A DNA stretch of 64,000 nucleotides from Neorhizobium alkalisoli (GTDB lineage: Bacteria; Pseudomonadota; Alphaproteobacteria; Rhizobiales; Rhizobiaceae), in NCBI RefSeq assembly GCF_002968635.1, contig NZ_PVBN01000002.1, forward strand, positions 496,001-560,000, read 5' to 3'. This document shows positions 41,853 to 53,521 of this stretch, piece by piece. A program made the translations under genes and the position numbers. The notes below the pieces were generated by a model. It was not told the origin of the DNA and did not search any database. It saw nothing but the letters and a program-made list of their open reading frames with translations. Positions within the stretch are counted from its first letter, which is position 1, and each line of letters starts with the position of its first letter.

Positions 41853-42781
41853 AACTGCTCTCCCTGCTTCTTCAGGGTCTTTGCCCGCGCCTCCAGGGCC
41901 TCCTTGCGGCGCTCCGTAGCGCCGGAAGTCAACTGGACGGTGGTGCGGTCTTCAAGGCGCAGATCGACAGCCGCGACATCGCGCTCCAGCACACCTTGCT
42001 CTTTTTCAAGGCGGGCAAGCACCGCGAGTGCCTTGCCGACATTGGCTTCCGGCAGTTTCAGCACAACACCATTGTCGAGATGCAGATCCCAGCGACGGCT
42101 TGCGACGCGGACATAGGCCTTGACCCGGCTTCTCAGCTCCGGCCAGGCAGACATTTCGCCTTCGAACGAGGCGGCGGCGGCCTCCGCGTCACGACCGACA
42201 AAGAGCGGAAGCGACGCGAACTTGTTGTCGCGCAATGGCGCGATGATGCTGCCGTTCTTCTCGATCAGGGAAAGCTCGGAACCATGCTGCCAGATACCGA
42301 AAGCCTGGCGCTCCTGGAGCATAACCTCGATCGTCTTCGGGTAGACCTTGCGGACTTCGGCATACCGGACCCAGGGAAGCTCGGAAAGCTTGCGGCGCGC
42401 CGCATCGACATCGAGAGCGACGAGCGAAGTCGTACCATCAAGGCCGAGAAGCTGAAGGATGTCGATTTCCGAGGTCTGGTCGTTGCCGGAAACACGAACG
42501 TCCTCGATGGCAAAACCTGCGGCAGCCGTCGTCGCCTGGGCAACAGTCTGCGTGTGACCACCAAGGGACATGCCGTAGAGGCCGACCACGGCGAAGAAGC
42601 CGAAAGTCGCAATGGTCCCGGTATGCTCTGGAATATGAATGCGGCCAGTCGCAAGGCTGACACAGAAACGTACGGCGCGGCGTAACGGCCGCGGCAGCAC
42701 ACGCCGCTCCTCCGCACCCAGATAAAATCCCTGAGAACGGCCCCGCGGTCCATCCGCTCTTTTGCCGATCAACGCAAGCAC
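41849..42781 (-). CDS. ftsQ: Cell division protein FtsQ
   Basis: 310 aa from a GTG at 42781 with GGAGG seven bases upstream. An ATG at 42802 gives seven more residues but lacks such a site and lies deeper in ddl. A basic cytoplasmic N-terminus and one transmembrane helix (about residues 60-80, [14 protein letters not shown]) precede a POTRA-like domain ([24 protein letters not shown]) and the FtsQ beta domain ([19 protein letters not shown]). It links FtsL, FtsB and FtsI at the septum. Both ends overlap neighbours (ddl and ftsA), so translation is coupled. Confidence 0.95.
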   Translation of the reverse strand: MLALIGKRADGPRGRSQGFYLGAEERRVLPRPLRRAVRFCVSLATGRIHIPEHTGTIATFGFFAVVGLYGMSLGGHTQTVAQATTAAAGFAIEDVRVSGNDQTSEIDILQLLGLDGTTSLVALDVDAARRKLSELPWVRYAEVRKVYPKTIEVMLQERQAFGIWQHGSELSLIEKNGSIIAPLRDNKFASLPLFVGRDAEAAAASFEGEMSAWPELRSRVKAYVRVASRRWDLHLDNGVVLKLPEANVGKALAVLARLEKEQGVLERDVAAVDLRLEDRTTVQLTSGATERRKEALEARAKTLKKQGEQL

Positions 42782-43695
42782 GAAGCGTCCTCCACCATCC
42801 AACGGACGAGTTCACCAAACGAGTGGCCGGCATGTGCGGCCATTTCGGGCACCAGCGATGTCGGAGTCATGCCTGGCTGCGTATTGATCTCGAGCCAGAT
42901 AACCTCGCCATTCTCGGAGAAGCGGTCGTCGTAGCGGAAGTCCGAACGACTGACGCCCCGGCAGCCCATCGCCTGATGCGCCTTAAGAGCTAATGTTTGA
43001 ATCTTTTGGTAAACATTCGGTGAAATTTGCGCAGGAATGACGTGCTTTGAACCACCAGCTGCGTATTTTGCATCGTAGTCATAGAAGGCGTTGCCTGTCG
43101 GAACCACTTCCGTCACGCCGAGAGCCACATCACCCATGACGCCGCAGGTCAGTTCCCGGCCATAGATGTAACGTTCCACAAGAACGCGGTCGCCATACCG
43201 CCATTCGGGCGATCCGATCACCTGCGGCGGATGAGACTGATTCTCCTGAACGATCACGACACCGAAGGACGATCCCTCTTTTACCGGCTTCACGACGTAG
43301 GGCGGCGCGATCGGATGCACACCACCCACCTCGAACCGGCTCATGACCTTGGCTTCCGCAACCGGAATGCCGGCTGCCTTGGCGACATGCTTTGCCTGAT
43401 GCTTGTCCATCGAAAGCGCCGAAGCGAGAACGCCGGAATGGGTGTAGGGAATTTCCAGATATTCCAGGATGCCCTGGATCGTACCATCCTCGCCGAATGG
43501 CCCATGCAACGCATTGAAAGCCACGTCCGGCTTGAGCTCCGAGAGAACGGCGGCGACATCCCGGCCAACATCGACGCGCGTGACGCGATAACCTTCGGAC
43601 TCGAGAGCGTCAGCACAGGCATTGCCCGAGGACAGGCTGACAGGCCGCTCGGAGGAAAAACCTCCCATCAGAACAGCCACATGCTTGTCACTCAT
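42769..43695 (-). CDS. ddl: D-alanine--D-alanine ligase
   Basis: 308 aa, ATP-grasp. The ATG at 43695 with GGGAG upstream is preferred over a TTG one codon earlier. Motifs: [17 protein letters not shown], the ATP-binding [15 protein letters not shown], the loop with [16 protein letters not shown], and [18 protein letters not shown] at the active site. It makes the D-Ala-D-Ala end of the murein peptide. It opens the second half of the division cluster after the aqpZ interruption. Confidence 0.97.
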   Translation of the reverse strand: MSDKHVAVLMGGFSSERPVSLSSGNACADALESEGYRVTRVDVGRDVAAVLSELKPDVAFNALHGPFGEDGTIQGILEYLEIPYTHSGVLASALSMDKHQAKHVAKAAGIPVAEAKVMSRFEVGGVHPIAPPYVVKPVKEGSSFGVVIVQENQSHPPQVIGSPEWRYGDRVLVERYIYGRELTCGVMGDVALGVTEVVPTGNAFYDYDAKYAAGGSKHVIPAQISPNVYQKIQTLALKAHQAMGCRGVSRSDFRYDDRFSENGEVIWLEINTQPGMTPTSLVPEMAAHAGHSFGELVRWMVEDASCLR

Positions 43696-43798
43696 CAATC
43701 ACTCCCGAAAAAAGGACTTCACGCTACGTTGCGGCGCTTGCGCCAACCTTGTTCGCCAGCGATTCCCACCACACCCAAGGCACGCCTATATTAGTGCC

Positions 43799-43811
43799 TT
43801 AATATGGTTAA
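43799..43811 (-). promoter_or_regulatory. Possible CtrA-binding motif upstream of ddl
   Basis: On the minus strand TTAACCAT (43811-43804) followed by a second TTAA (43802-43799) matches the CtrA half-site style, about 110 bases before ddl. It sits at the edge of an AT-rich, gene-free stretch (43699-43929). Only the motif supports the call; TAATAT further downstream could be a -10. Confidence 0.4.
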
Positions 43812-43929
43812 CAAACCGTTTACTTTCGTTAATGCTCCACTTGAAATCGAAAATTACGCAATAAATTTCAATATGTTGTCCGCAAGTTCTAATTAAGAAT
43901 ATGAAAATAAAAGCGATAGCAAGAGCATG

Positions 43930-43961
43930 AAAAAAGCCCGCCGGAGGTCGTCCGGCGGGCT
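43930..43961 (-). terminator. Intrinsic terminator after aqpZ
   Basis: Minus strand: a perfect 10-bp GC stem (43961-43952 with 43944-43935), a 7-base loop and six T (43935-43930). Confidence 0.93.
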
Positions 43962-43980
43962 GGAAACAGAAGAATCGGAC

Positions 43981-44667
43981 TTACTCAGCTTCCCCGACGG
44001 CCTTCCAGGCAATCGCGCCCAATACCGCGCCCAGGATTGGCGCTATCCAGAAAAGCCAGAGCTGTCCAAGCGCCCAATCACCCACAAACAGGGCGACGCC
44101 GGTGGAACGCGCCGGATTGACCGAGGTGTTGGTGACGGGGATCGAAACCAGATGAATCAAGGTCAAAGAGAGACCGATCGCCAGCGGCGCAAAGCCGACC
44201 GGGAAACGATGGCTGGTAGCGCCCAGAATGATGAACAGGAAGAAGGCCGTCATCACCACCTCCATCACCAGCGCCGAAAGGAGGGAATAGCCGCCGGGCG
44301 AATGTTCGCCATAACCGTTGGAGGCAAACCCGCCGAGCTGAAAATCCGCCTTGCCCGAGGCAACCAGATAAAGCACGGCGGCTGCGGCGATCGCTCCCGC
44401 TACTTGCGCAATCACATACGGAAGCAGATTGGAGGCAGGGAATCTGCCTGCGACCAGCAGGCCGAAGGATACCGCCGGGTTGAAGTGCCCACCGGAGACG
44501 CTGCCGACAGCGTATGCCATGGTGACCACCGTCAGGCCGAACGCCAAAGAAACGCCGAGAAGGCCGATACCGACTTCAGGAAAGGCCGCAGCCAGAACTG
44601 CGCTGCCGCATCCACCGAAGACGAGCCAGAACGTGCCGAGAAATTCGGCGAAAAGCTTCTTAAACAT
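43981..44667 (-). CDS. aqpZ: Aquaporin Z
   Basis: 228 aa, six membrane helices. Both NPA boxes are intact: GGHFNPAVS and SVNPARSTG, with the early family signature [16 protein letters not shown]. It is a water channel of the inner membrane. It is inserted between murB and ddl in the division cluster, same strand, but has 190 bases before it and its own terminator after it, so it is likely a separate transcription unit. Confidence 0.96.
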   Translation of the reverse strand: MFKKLFAEFLGTFWLVFGGCGSAVLAAAFPEVGIGLLGVSLAFGLTVVTMAYAVGSVSGGHFNPAVSFGLLVAGRFPASNLLPYVIAQVAGAIAAAAVLYLVASGKADFQLGGFASNGYGEHSPGGYSLLSALVMEVVMTAFFLFIILGATSHRFPVGFAPLAIGLSLTLIHLVSIPVTNTSVNPARSTGVALFVGDWALGQLWLFWIAPILGAVLGAIAWKAVGEAE

Positions 44668-44857
44668 CTTGTATCCCCCAAGAGCGACGCCGGCCCCTGC
44701 CGACGCTACGACTCGCTCAATGCAAGGGAATTATCTGACTGTCGCTCATGAATGGGCGGTGAATGAGCGAACTCTGAAACGCCGCCACTCCGACGGATGC
44801 AAATGGTCGAGGGCCGGGAGGCTACTGGCCACTCATGGGCAACGGCGGTAGCGCAAA

Positions 44858-45832
44858 TCACTCCGTGGCCACGCCCTGAAGCGGTTTCACCTCACGCCCG
44901 GGCATGAAGATGCCGAGCCGTTTGATTTCCCATTCCAGCTTGATTCCGGAATGTTCGAAGACCTTTGCACGCACCGTCTCACCGAGATACTCCAGATCGT
45001 AACCGGTCGCATGGCCGATATTGATCATGAAGTTGCAGTGGAGCGACGACATCTGCGCACCGCCGCTCATCAGGCCTCGCCCGCCTGCCTCGTCGATCAG
45101 TTTCCACGCGGAGTGGCCCTCGGGATTCTTGAAGGTAGAGCCGCCCGTCTTTTCCTTGATCGGCTGCACCGTCTCGCGATGCTGGCGAACAGTATCCATT
45201 TCAGAGCGGATCTTGGCTCGATCCTCGGAATAGCCCTCGAAGATCGCGTGCGTGAAGATCAGGTCCTTCGGAGCCGATGAATGACGATAGGAATATCCCA
45301 TGTCTGCCTTCGACAGGACATGCTTGTCGCCCTTCCGGTCGACTGCGTGAACCTCGAGCACCCGGTCCGTCGTCTCGGTGCCGTTTGCGCCGGCATTCAT
45401 GCGGAGCGCCCCGCCGATCGACCCGGGAATGCCATAGTAGAAGGCGAAGCCGCCGATCCCGTTGTCCATCGCCATGGCGGCGATATGCTTGTCCGGGCAG
45501 ATCGCGCCGGCCTGTATGCGGTTTTCGCCGATGAGGTCGACGCTGCCGAATCCCTTTGCCGAGAGCCGCAATACCACACCGGGAATGCCGCCATCGCGGA
45601 CCAGCAGATTGGAGCCGACACCGACCACCGTCAGCGGCACTTCCTCCGGCAGGAGCTTCAGGAAGCTGACAAGATCGTCGGCGTCATGGGGCTGGAACAT
45701 GAGTTCCGCCAAACCACCGGCCTGAAACCAGGTAACGCGATCCATCGGCGCATCCGGCGTCAGCCGCCCGCGCAGTTGATTGACGCCATCCCCCAGCGAC
45801 GCCAGCAGCTTTTCCCCATTCACCTGTTTCAT
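44858..45832 (-). CDS. murB: UDP-N-acetylenolpyruvoylglucosamine reductase
   Basis: 324 aa from the ATG at 45832, which overlaps the murC stop (ATGA). FAD-binding features are [15 protein letters not shown] and [18 protein letters not shown]; late [12 protein letters not shown] and [12 protein letters not shown] are typical of the type I enzyme. It reduces UDP-GlcNAc-enolpyruvate to UDP-MurNAc. Last gene of the upstream dcw block. Confidence 0.97.
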   Translation of the reverse strand: MKQVNGEKLLASLGDGVNQLRGRLTPDAPMDRVTWFQAGGLAELMFQPHDADDLVSFLKLLPEEVPLTVVGVGSNLLVRDGGIPGVVLRLSAKGFGSVDLIGENRIQAGAICPDKHIAAMAMDNGIGGFAFYYGIPGSIGGALRMNAGANGTETTDRVLEVHAVDRKGDKHVLSKADMGYSYRHSSAPKDLIFTHAIFEGYSEDRAKIRSEMDTVRQHRETVQPIKEKTGGSTFKNPEGHSAWKLIDEAGGRGLMSGGAQMSSLHCNFMINIGHATGYDLEYLGETVRAKVFEHSGIKLEWEIKRLGIFMPGREVKPLQGVATE

Positions 45833-47244
45833 TCCTGTCGTCCCGATATGCTTTCCAGTTCCTTCGGCAAGGCAGCCGCCCATTGCGTAATGTTGCCCGC
45901 TCCCAGAAGAACCACGAAATCACCCGGTTTCGCAATGGCAGATACAATCGTAGCGAGTTCTGTCGGCGATTCCAGATGGCGGGCATCACGATGGCCGCCC
46001 GAACGGATCCGGCTGACGAGCGCTTCGGAGTTTACTCCATCGATCGGCTCTTCGCCTGCCGCATAGACCGGCGCCAGAATGATGCTGTCGGCATCGTTGA
46101 AGCAGTTTGCAAAGTCCTCGAACAGACTGGACAGACGCGTATATCGATGGGGCTGGTGCACAGCGACGATGCGCCCCTGGCATGCCTCGCGGGCCGCCCT
46201 CAGAACTGCTTTGATCTCGACGGGATGGTGTCCGTAGTCGTCGAAAACAGAAACACCATTCCAGGTGCCCGTCAATGTGAAGCGACGTTTGACGCCGCTG
46301 AAGGCGGCAAGGCCTTTCCGTATGTTCTCTTCGGAGATACCGAGGCGATTGGCGACCGCAATCGCTGCTGTCGCATTGGAAATGTTGTGGCGGCCCGGCA
46401 TGGGCAGCGCCAATTCCTTGAACGTAAAGACACGACCGGTGCGGCGGCGGCGGATTTCCACGTCGAAAATGGATTTCGTGCCTTCCATGCGCACATTGAA
46501 GAACCGCGCGTCGGCTTGCGGGTTCTCGCCGTAGGTAACGATCTTGCGGTCCTCGATGCGGCCGACCAGCGCCTGCACTTCCGGGTGATCGAGGCAGAGG
46601 ACGCCGAACCCGTAGAACGGTACGTTCTCGACAAATTGCCGGAAAGCGGCGCGCACTGCATCGAAATTGCCGTAGTGATCGAGATGTTCGGGATCGATAT
46701 TGGTGACAACGGCGACATCGGCAGGCAGCTTCAGGAACGTGCCGTCCGATTCGTCGGCTTCGACCACCATCCACTCGCCCTCGCCCATGCGGGCATTGGT
46801 GCCGTAGGCATTGATGATACCGCCGTTGATGACGGTCGGATCGAGCCCACCGGCTTCGAGCAGCGCCGCGACCATGGAGGTCGTCGTGGTCTTGCCGTGC
46901 GTGCCGCCGATGGCGATCGCATTGCGGAAGCGCATCAACTCGGCGAGCATTTCGGCGCGGCGGACGATCGGCAGCGACTTTTCACGTGCTGCGACCAGTT
47001 CCGGGTTGTTCTTCTTGATGGCTGTCGAGACGACCACGACTTCGGCATCGCCGAGGTTTTCGGCCTTGTGGCCGACGAAGACCGGAATGCCTTTGTCCCT
47101 CAGGCGCTGGACGTTCGCGCCGTCCGCCTGGTCGGAACCTTGCACCTTGTGGCCAAGATTATGCAGCACCTCGGCGATGCCGCTCATCCCTATGCCGCCG
47201 ATGCCGATGAAATGAACGAGCCCGATGGCCTTCGGCATCTTCAT
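45829..47244 (-). CDS. murC: UDP-N-acetylmuramate--L-alanine ligase
   Basis: 471 aa. The UDP-binding N-terminus is [15 protein letters not shown], the ATP loop [10 protein letters not shown] is at 113-122, and [10 protein letters not shown] carries the conserved acidic residues. It adds the first amino acid of the stem peptide. The ATG at 47244 overlaps the murG stop (ATGA); its own stop overlaps the murB start. Confidence 0.97.
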   Translation of the reverse strand: MKMPKAIGLVHFIGIGGIGMSGIAEVLHNLGHKVQGSDQADGANVQRLRDKGIPVFVGHKAENLGDAEVVVVSTAIKKNNPELVAAREKSLPIVRRAEMLAELMRFRNAIAIGGTHGKTTTTSMVAALLEAGGLDPTVINGGIINAYGTNARMGEGEWMVVEADESDGTFLKLPADVAVVTNIDPEHLDHYGNFDAVRAAFRQFVENVPFYGFGVLCLDHPEVQALVGRIEDRKIVTYGENPQADARFFNVRMEGTKSIFDVEIRRRRTGRVFTFKELALPMPGRHNISNATAAIAVANRLGISEENIRKGLAAFSGVKRRFTLTGTWNGVSVFDDYGHHPVEIKAVLRAAREACQGRIVAVHQPHRYTRLSSLFEDFANCFNDADSIILAPVYAAGEEPIDGVNSEALVSRIRSGGHRDARHLESPTELATIVSAIAKPGDFVVLLGAGNITQWAAALPKELESISGRQE

Positions 47245-48365
47245 GTACGCACTCCCTTGAATTCCGCGATAGACTTGCGCTCGGCAATAGCCACAACCAT
47301 GTCCGCAAGCAAGATCGCCGCGTTGGGTCGTCCAGCCGACTTGGCGGCTGCCGCCATCTTTTCGAGGCGTTCGGGCTCTTTCATCGCTGCGGAGACGAGG
47401 GCGGCCAGCCGCTCCGGCGAAAGCTCCGACTGCGGCACGACCTGCGCTCCGCCGGTCGCGACCAATGCCGCCGCATTCGCTGCCTGGTCATGATCCAGAG
47501 CATGCGGATAAGGCACCAGAATGGCCGGTCGGCCGATCACGGCTATTTCCGACACCGTCGAGGCCCCCGAACGGCAGATGACCAGATGCGCCGTTGCGAG
47601 ACGCTCGGCCATGTCCGAAAAGAAGGAGGAAATATCCGCCGGCGCCTTCAGTTTGGCAAAGCAGGACGTCACACGATCCTTGTCTTCCGGACGGGCCTGC
47701 TGGGTAACGGCGAGACGGTCGCGCTCGGCCTGATCGAGCAGGCTGAGCGCCGTCGGCACCGCCGAGGAGAAATACTGCGCGCCCTGGCTTCCCCCGAAGA
47801 CGACCAGCCGGAACGGATCGCTGTCACGGGATGCCACATAGGGGACATTCGAGGCAGCAAGGACCGCCGGACGCACCGGATTGCCGGTCGTCACGGTCTT
47901 GCCCGCATAGGGTCCTTCTGTCTCGGGCAGGAAGCCGCCGGCGATCGCCTGAACCTTCCCAGTCAATGCCTTGTTGGCGCGGCCCATCACCGCATTCTGC
48001 TCGTGGATCATCGACGGCACGCCCATGGCAGTCGAGGCCATCAGTGGTGGCACGGTCGGGTATCCTCCGAAACCCACGACGGCGAGCGGTTTCAGCCTGC
48101 CGATCAGGCGGCGAGCGGCCCGCAAGCCCGTCCACAGCTTCCAGCCGGTACGGGCGAGCGCGATCGGGTTCTTCGATCCGAATGTGGCGGAAGGAACGAC
48201 GTGAATTTCATCGGCCGGAAAGGTGCCGGCATAACGCTCGGCGCGGCTGTCCGTGACGAGATGGACGGAATAGCCGCGCGCCCTGAGCTCATGCCCGAGC
48301 GCTTCGGCGGGAAAAACATGGCCGCCGGTACCCCCGGCGGCAAGAAGGACGATGCCTTTGGTCAT
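47241..48365 (-). CDS. murG: Lipid II synthase (MurG glycosyltransferase)
   Basis: 374 aa GT-B enzyme adding GlcNAc to lipid I at the inner membrane. The GGTGGH loop is at 11-16; later [12 protein letters not shown] and [25 protein letters not shown] form the UDP-GlcNAc site. It starts five bases after the ftsW stop and overlaps murC by four. Confidence 0.97.
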   Translation of the reverse strand: MTKGIVLLAAGGTGGHVFPAEALGHELRARGYSVHLVTDSRAERYAGTFPADEIHVVPSATFGSKNPIALARTGWKLWTGLRAARRLIGRLKPLAVVGFGGYPTVPPLMASTAMGVPSMIHEQNAVMGRANKALTGKVQAIAGGFLPETEGPYAGKTVTTGNPVRPAVLAASNVPYVASRDSDPFRLVVFGGSQGAQYFSSAVPTALSLLDQAERDRLAVTQQARPEDKDRVTSCFAKLKAPADISSFFSDMAERLATAHLVICRSGASTVSEIAVIGRPAILVPYPHALDHDQAANAAALVATGGAQVVPQSELSPERLAALVSAAMKEPERLEKMAAAAKSAGRPNAAILLADMVVAIAERKSIAEFKGVRT

Positions 48366-48370
48366 TCATC

Positions 48371-49525
48371 TTACTCCGCCGGCACACTCTGAGTGACGCG
48401 GAACAGGCTCCGCTCCTGCGCCCGCTTTTCCGGCCGGTGCCGCGTCAGCGCCAGAATGAAACCTGCCGTGACGCAAATCGCGATCATCGAAGAGCCGCCA
48501 TAGGAAATCAAGGGCAGTGTCATGCCCTTGGCGGGCATCAGTTCGAGATTGACGCCGATGTTGATCATCGACTGCATGCCGACCTGCAGGACGAGACCTG
48601 CGACCGCAAAGCGGTTGAAGTCGTTGCCTTCCTTGAAGGCGTGATTGAGGCCGCGCAGCACGACGAAGGCGAAGATCGCCACCAGGGTCATGCAGAAGAT
48701 GATGCCGAATTCCTCGGCGGCGACGGAGAAAATGAAGTCGGTGTGGCTGTCGGGAAGGATCCGCTTGACGATCCCCTCGCCAGGCCCCTGGCCGAACCAG
48801 CCCCCTTGCAGGATCGCTTCATGCGCGGTCTCGATCTGGAAACGGTCGCCCTCGCCCGTCAGGAACTTGTCGAAACGGGCGGTGACGTGCGGCAGCATGT
48901 AATAGGCTGCGAAAATACCGCCAGCCCCGACGCCCCCAAGCAGGAAGATCCACAACCACGGCATCCCGGCCATGAAGAACATGCCGCCCCAGACGACGCT
49001 GGTCAGGATCGTCTGGCCAAGGTCCGGCTGGGCGACCAGCAATGCCGCGACAATGCCGAAGAGGATGATGGCGAAGAGGTTTCCGGGGATTTCCGGCTGA
49101 CGCGCATGCTCGGCAAAAAGCCAGGCGCAGACGACGACGAAAGCGGGCTTCATGAATTCCGAAGGCTGGATCGAAAAACTGCCGACCCCTATCCAGCGCC
49201 GTGATCCCTTGACCTCGACGCCGAAGAACAGAGCCAGCACCATCATGGTCAGGGAAATGACGAGCAGGATGACCGCCGTTCGGCGGACCTGCCTCGGGGT
49301 CAGGAAGGACAGCCCGATCATCACCACCAGCGAGGGCAGAAGGAAAAGAGCGTGCCTCTCGACGAAATGGAAGCTGTCGAGCCCGATTCGCTCGGCGACC
49401 GCTGGCGAAGCCGCGAAGGAGAGCATGAAGCCGATGCCCATCAGCAGCACGAAGGCGACCAGGAAGAAACGGTCGATCGTCCAGAACCAGTCTGCGAGCG
49501 GCCCTCGATCTGCGCGGCTTACCAT
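48371..49525 (-). CDS. ftsW: Septal peptidoglycan glycosyltransferase FtsW
   Basis: 384-aa SEDS protein with about ten membrane helices. Signatures: GSRRWIGVGSFSIQPSEFMKPAF (split here for clarity), the catalytic-region loop with QPDLGQTILT, and the C-terminal GMTLPLISYGGSSM. With FtsI it polymerises and crosslinks septal murein. It starts two bases after the murD stop. Confidence 0.97.
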   Translation of the reverse strand: MVSRADRGPLADWFWTIDRFFLVAFVLLMGIGFMLSFAASPAVAERIGLDSFHFVERHALFLLPSLVVMIGLSFLTPRQVRRTAVILLVISLTMMVLALFFGVEVKGSRRWIGVGSFSIQPSEFMKPAFVVVCAWLFAEHARQPEIPGNLFAIILFGIVAALLVAQPDLGQTILTSVVWGGMFFMAGMPWLWIFLLGGVGAGGIFAAYYMLPHVTARFDKFLTGEGDRFQIETAHEAILQGGWFGQGPGEGIVKRILPDSHTDFIFSVAAEEFGIIFCMTLVAIFAFVVLRGLNHAFKEGNDFNRFAVAGLVLQVGMQSMINIGVNLELMPAKGMTLPLISYGGSSMIAICVTAGFILALTRHRPEKRAQERSLFRVTQSVPAE

Positions 49526-49527
49526 CT

Positions 49528-50949
49528 TCAGCTTCCCTTTCCGGTCTCGATCAACATCGTGACGCCATCGAGTGCCGCGACATGGCCGACGAACGCATCG
49601 CCGCGGACCTCGAAATTCTTGAACTGATCGAAGCTGGCGCAGGCTGGCGACAGCATCACCGCAGAAGGCGCCGGGTCGGCCCCGGCATCCGCTGCGGCAT
49701 GGATCACCGCCCTTTCGAGCGTGCCCGAAATCTCGTACGGCACCGCCTCACCGAGAGTTGCCGCGAAAGCCGGCGCCGCCTCTCCAATCAGATAGGTTTT
49801 TACGATACGGGAAAAGAGTGGAGCGAGGCTGACTATCCCACCCTCCTTCGGCAGACCGCCTGCGATCCAGTAGATCCGGTCGTAGCTGGAGAGTGCGGGG
49901 GCTGCCGCATCCGCATTGGTCGCTTTCGAATCGTTGACGAAAACCACCTGCCCGCCCCCGCTGTTCGTCAACTGGCCGACCGGCTGCATGCGGTGCTTCA
50001 GGCCCGGGAAGGATTTCAGCCCGGCCCGGATATCGTCTCTGGACACGCCAACTGCAAGGCAGGCGGCGATCGCGGCTGCGGCGTTCTGGGCGTTATGACT
50101 GCCTCGGAGCGTCTGGATGCCATCGAGATCGGCGAGCAGCGAAGTCATGCCTCCATGCGCTTCGATGATCCGGCTGCCTTCGGCGTAAAGCCCTTCGGCA
50201 ACGACGTTGCGTTTGGAAACCCGCTTGACGGTCACGCCGGCGCGCTCCACCCGGTCGGCGATGAGCGCACAATAGGAATCGTCGACGCCTATGACCGCGA
50301 TATCGCTGCCGGCAACCAGCCGCTCTTTGATGTCAGCATAATGCTGCATCGTGCCGTGACGATCGAGATGGTCCGGCGTCAGATTGAGCAGGATTCCGGC
50401 AGTCGGATTGAGCGTCGGGGCAAGATCGATCTGGTAGGAGGAGCACTCGACGACGAAATAGCGTTCCGCCTTTGGCGGATCGAGCGTCAGGATCGCCGTA
50501 CCGATATTCCCGCCGAGTTGCATGTCGCGGCCGCTCGATTTCAGGATATGGGCGATGAGAGCGGTGGTCGTCGACTTGCCATTGGTGCCGGTGATGGCGA
50601 TGAACGGGCAATCGGGCGCATGCGCCCGGCGTTCGCGAACAAATAGCTCCACATCGCCGATGACCTCGACGCCGGCAGCATGAGCGAGATCGGCGCTCCA
50701 ATGCGGCTTCGGGTGCGTAAGCGGCACACCGGGCGACAGGACGAATGCAGCCTGCGCCGACCAGTCGATCGTGCGAAGATCCGCGGTTGCGATCCCTTCG
50801 GCGCCAGCTTTCGCGACACTGTCGGGATTGTCGTCCCATGCGATGACATCCGCACCACCGGCGACTAGAGCCTTGGCAGTCGCAAGCCCCGAACCGCCGA
50901 GACCGAAGAGAGCGACCCGTCTATCCTTGAATGTGGTGACCGGGATCAT
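49528..50949 (-). CDS. murD: UDP-N-acetylmuramoyl-L-alanine--D-glutamate ligase
   Basis: 473 aa. N-terminal [15 protein letters not shown] binds the UDP part, GTNGKST (121-127) is the ATP loop, and the C-terminal domain has [16 protein letters not shown]. It adds D-Glu. It starts six bases after the mraY stop. Confidence 0.97.
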   Translation of the reverse strand: MIPVTTFKDRRVALFGLGGSGLATAKALVAGGADVIAWDDNPDSVAKAGAEGIATADLRTIDWSAQAAFVLSPGVPLTHPKPHWSADLAHAAGVEVIGDVELFVRERRAHAPDCPFIAITGTNGKSTTTALIAHILKSSGRDMQLGGNIGTAILTLDPPKAERYFVVECSSYQIDLAPTLNPTAGILLNLTPDHLDRHGTMQHYADIKERLVAGSDIAVIGVDDSYCALIADRVERAGVTVKRVSKRNVVAEGLYAEGSRIIEAHGGMTSLLADLDGIQTLRGSHNAQNAAAAIAACLAVGVSRDDIRAGLKSFPGLKHRMQPVGQLTNSGGGQVVFVNDSKATNADAAAPALSSYDRIYWIAGGLPKEGGIVSLAPLFSRIVKTYLIGEAAPAFAATLGEAVPYEISGTLERAVIHAAADAGADPAPSAVMLSPACASFDQFKNFEVRGDAFVGHVAALDGVTMLIETGKGS

Positions 50950-50955
50950 CTGGGG

Positions 50956-52059
50956 TCACCGGAGCTTGAGGGTCGAAAGGCCGAGCATGGCGAGACCGAC
51001 GGCGATGATCCAGAAACGGATGACGACCTGGCTTTCCGTCCAGCCAAGCTTCTCGAAATGGTGATGGATCGGCGCCATCAGGAAGACGCGGCGGCCGGTC
51101 ATCTTGAAGAAGCCGACCTGGATGATGACGGAGAGCGTCTCCATCACGAAGAGTCCGCCGACGATCGCCATGACGATTTCGTGCTTTGTGGCGACTGCGA
51201 CCGAACCAATCAGCCCGCCGAGCGCCAACGAACCGGTGTCTCCCATGAAGATTGCTGCGGGCGGCGCATTGAACCACAGAAAGCCAAGGCCCGCTCCGAT
51301 CACCGCCCCCAGGATAACGGCGAGCTCACCGGTGCCGGGCACGAAATTGATCTGCAGATAGTTCGCGAAGACGGCGTTGCCGGCGAGATATGCAATCACC
51401 CCGAACGAGGCCGCGGCGATCATCACCGGAACGATCGCGAGGCCATCGAGGCCGTCCGTCAAGTTTACCGCATTGCCGGCGGCAACGATCACGAAACCGC
51501 CGAACAGCACGAAAAAGATGCCGAGATTGATGATCAGATCCTTGAAGAAGGGAAAGGCGATCGAGGTGCCGAGGGTCGGGTTGGTCGGCGAGCCGCTGGC
51601 CAGAGCCATACGCATCATGAAGAAGACCGCGATGGCCGCGATGACAAACTCGATTGCGAGTCTCGCCTTGCCCGAAAACCCCTTCTCCGTCTGCTTCGTA
51701 ACCTTCAGGTAATCGTCGTAGAAGCCGATCGCACCGAACCCGAGCGTGACGAGCAAGGTCGCGACGACGTAAACGTTGGAAAGATCGGCCCAGAGCAACG
51801 ATCCGCCGACGATGCCGGCGAGGATCATCAATCCTCCCATGGTCGGCGTGCCGGCCTTCTTGAAGTGGGTCTGCGGGCCATCGGCGCGGATCGGCTGGCC
51901 CTTGCCCTGCCGAACGCGCAGCGAAGCGATCATTTGGGGGCCGAAGAGGAAGACGATCAGGGCCGACGTGAAGAGGGCGGCACCGGTCCGGAACGTGATG
52001 TACCGGAACAGGTTGAAAAATTGAAATTTGTCCGCCAGTTCCACAAGCCAGATCAGCAT
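50956..52059 (-). CDS. mraY: Phospho-MurNAc-pentapeptide translocase
   Basis: 367 aa with about ten membrane segments. Family markers are [11 protein letters not shown], the catalytic-region [19 protein letters not shown] and the late [13 protein letters not shown]. It makes lipid I by moving the precursor to undecaprenyl phosphate. It is separated from murF by 28 bases. Confidence 0.97.
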   Translation of the reverse strand: MLIWLVELADKFQFFNLFRYITFRTGAALFTSALIVFLFGPQMIASLRVRQGKGQPIRADGPQTHFKKAGTPTMGGLMILAGIVGGSLLWADLSNVYVVATLLVTLGFGAIGFYDDYLKVTKQTEKGFSGKARLAIEFVIAAIAVFFMMRMALASGSPTNPTLGTSIAFPFFKDLIINLGIFFVLFGGFVIVAAGNAVNLTDGLDGLAIVPVMIAAASFGVIAYLAGNAVFANYLQINFVPGTGELAVILGAVIGAGLGFLWFNAPPAAIFMGDTGSLALGGLIGSVAVATKHEIVMAIVGGLFVMETLSVIIQVGFFKMTGRRVFLMAPIHHHFEKLGWTESQVVIRFWIIAVGLAMLGLSTLKLR

Positions 52060-52087
52060 TCAGCGCCCTTTCCAAAGCCGCGTCTTA

Positions 52088-53521
52088 TTAAAGTCGGCGC
52101 CCCGTGTCGGAGAATGCCGGGTAGTTGTCAAGCAGGCCGGCCACGATCTTGCCGAAGCCAAGCCCAAGCGATGATTTCACCATCACCACGTCACCCGGGA
52201 TCACCGAGCGGATGACAAAATCCGCAAGATCCGCGGTTTTCTCGTAATATTGCACCTGAACACTCTCAGGCAGAGCATCGCGAAGCGCCGCCATCTCCAG
52301 GCCCGCGAGCCAGACATGCTCAATGCCGGCAGCCAGCAGCGGACCGGCAAGTTCTTCATGTACTTCCGCGGAGAACTCTCCCATCTCCAGCATGTCGCCG
52401 AGCACCGCGATGCGCCTGCCAGAGACTTCCGGTGTGGCCGAGGCAAGCAGGGCGATCGCCGCCCGCATCGAGGCCGGGTTCGCGTTATAACTCTCATCGA
52501 TCAGCGTCAGATGTCCCTCGCCAATGCCGAGCAGGTGGCGCTCGCCCCTGCCCTTCACCGGCTTGAGAGCGGCGAGTGCCTCTATGGCCTTGGGCATATC
52601 CGCACCGACAAGCAGGCAGGCCCCAAGCGCGGCCATGGCGTTTTCGGCAATGTGACGCCCCGGCGCGCCGATCTGTATCTCCGACGTTTCGCCGTTGATC
52701 ACGGCCCATACAGTAGAGCTTTCCGCATTCCCTTCGAAATCCGCGAGCCGGAAATCTGCCTTGGCGTGCTGGCCGAAACTGTAGACGCGGGAGACGCCTT
52801 CCTCCTGCGCCTTTTTTTCAAGAAAATCGAATTGCTTGTTGTCGCGGTTGAGGATTGCCGTCCCGCCGGGTTCCAGGCCTTCGAAAATCTCGGCTTTGGC
52901 GGCGGCGATTTCCTCGAGGCTCTTGAAATGGCCGAGATGAGCCGCGGCGATCGTGGTGATCATTGCCACATGCGGACGCACCATCTTCACCAGAGGCCGA
53001 ATCTCGTCCGGATGGTTCATGCCGATCTCGAAGACGCCGAAATCGGCGTCTGCCGGCATGCGGGCGAGCGTCAACGGCACACCCCAATGATTGTTGAAGG
53101 AAGCAACCGCGGCATGCACCTTGCCGGAGGGCGCCAGCACGTGACGCAGCATTTCCTTGGTCGTCGTCTTGCCGACTGAGCCGGTGACCGCGACGATCCT
53201 CGCCCCGCTGCGTTCGCGCGCGGCAAACGCCAGCTTTCCCAGCGCCGCGAGCACATCTTCCACCACGATCATCGGCACTGTCAGCTTGCCGAGAGCCGGC
53301 AATTTCGCCTCGTTGACGACGATTAGCGGCGCGCCGTTTGCAACCGCAAGGCTCGCGTAATCGTGACCGTCGACACGGTCGCCCTTGATCGCGAAGAAAG
53401 CCTCACCGTCGCCGATCGAGCGGCTGTCGATCGAAATGCCGGTAATACCGGCGGGTAGCGTGCCAATCGGCCGGCCGCCCATCGCGGCCACCATATCCTC
53501 AGAAGTCCACAACCAGCTCAA
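52088..53521 (-). CDS. murF: UDP-MurNAc-tripeptide--D-Ala-D-Ala ligase
   Basis: 477 aa. ATP loop [12 protein letters not shown], then [13 protein letters not shown] and [11 protein letters not shown], and [14 protein letters not shown] late in the chain. It attaches the dipeptide made by Ddl. The start seems to be TTG at 53521 overlapping the murE stop (TTGA), with GGAGGA nine bases upstream; the first ATG would lose nine conserved-looking residues (WLWTSEDM). Confidence 0.96.
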   Translation of the reverse strand: MSWLWTSEDMVAAMGGRPIGTLPAGITGISIDSRSIGDGEAFFAIKGDRVDGHDYASLAVANGAPLIVVNEAKLPALGKLTVPMIVVEDVLAALGKLAFAARERSGARIVAVTGSVGKTTTKEMLRHVLAPSGKVHAAVASFNNHWGVPLTLARMPADADFGVFEIGMNHPDEIRPLVKMVRPHVAMITTIAAAHLGHFKSLEEIAAAKAEIFEGLEPGGTAILNRDNKQFDFLEKKAQEEGVSRVYSFGQHAKADFRLADFEGNAESSTVWAVINGETSEIQIGAPGRHIAENAMAALGACLLVGADMPKAIEALAALKPVKGRGERHLLGIGEGHLTLIDESYNANPASMRAAIALLASATPEVSGRRIAVLGDMLEMGEFSAEVHEELAGPLLAAGIEHVWLAGLEMAALRDALPESVQVQYYEKTADLADFVIRSVIPGDVVMVKSSLGLGFGKIVAGLLDNYPAFSDTGRRL

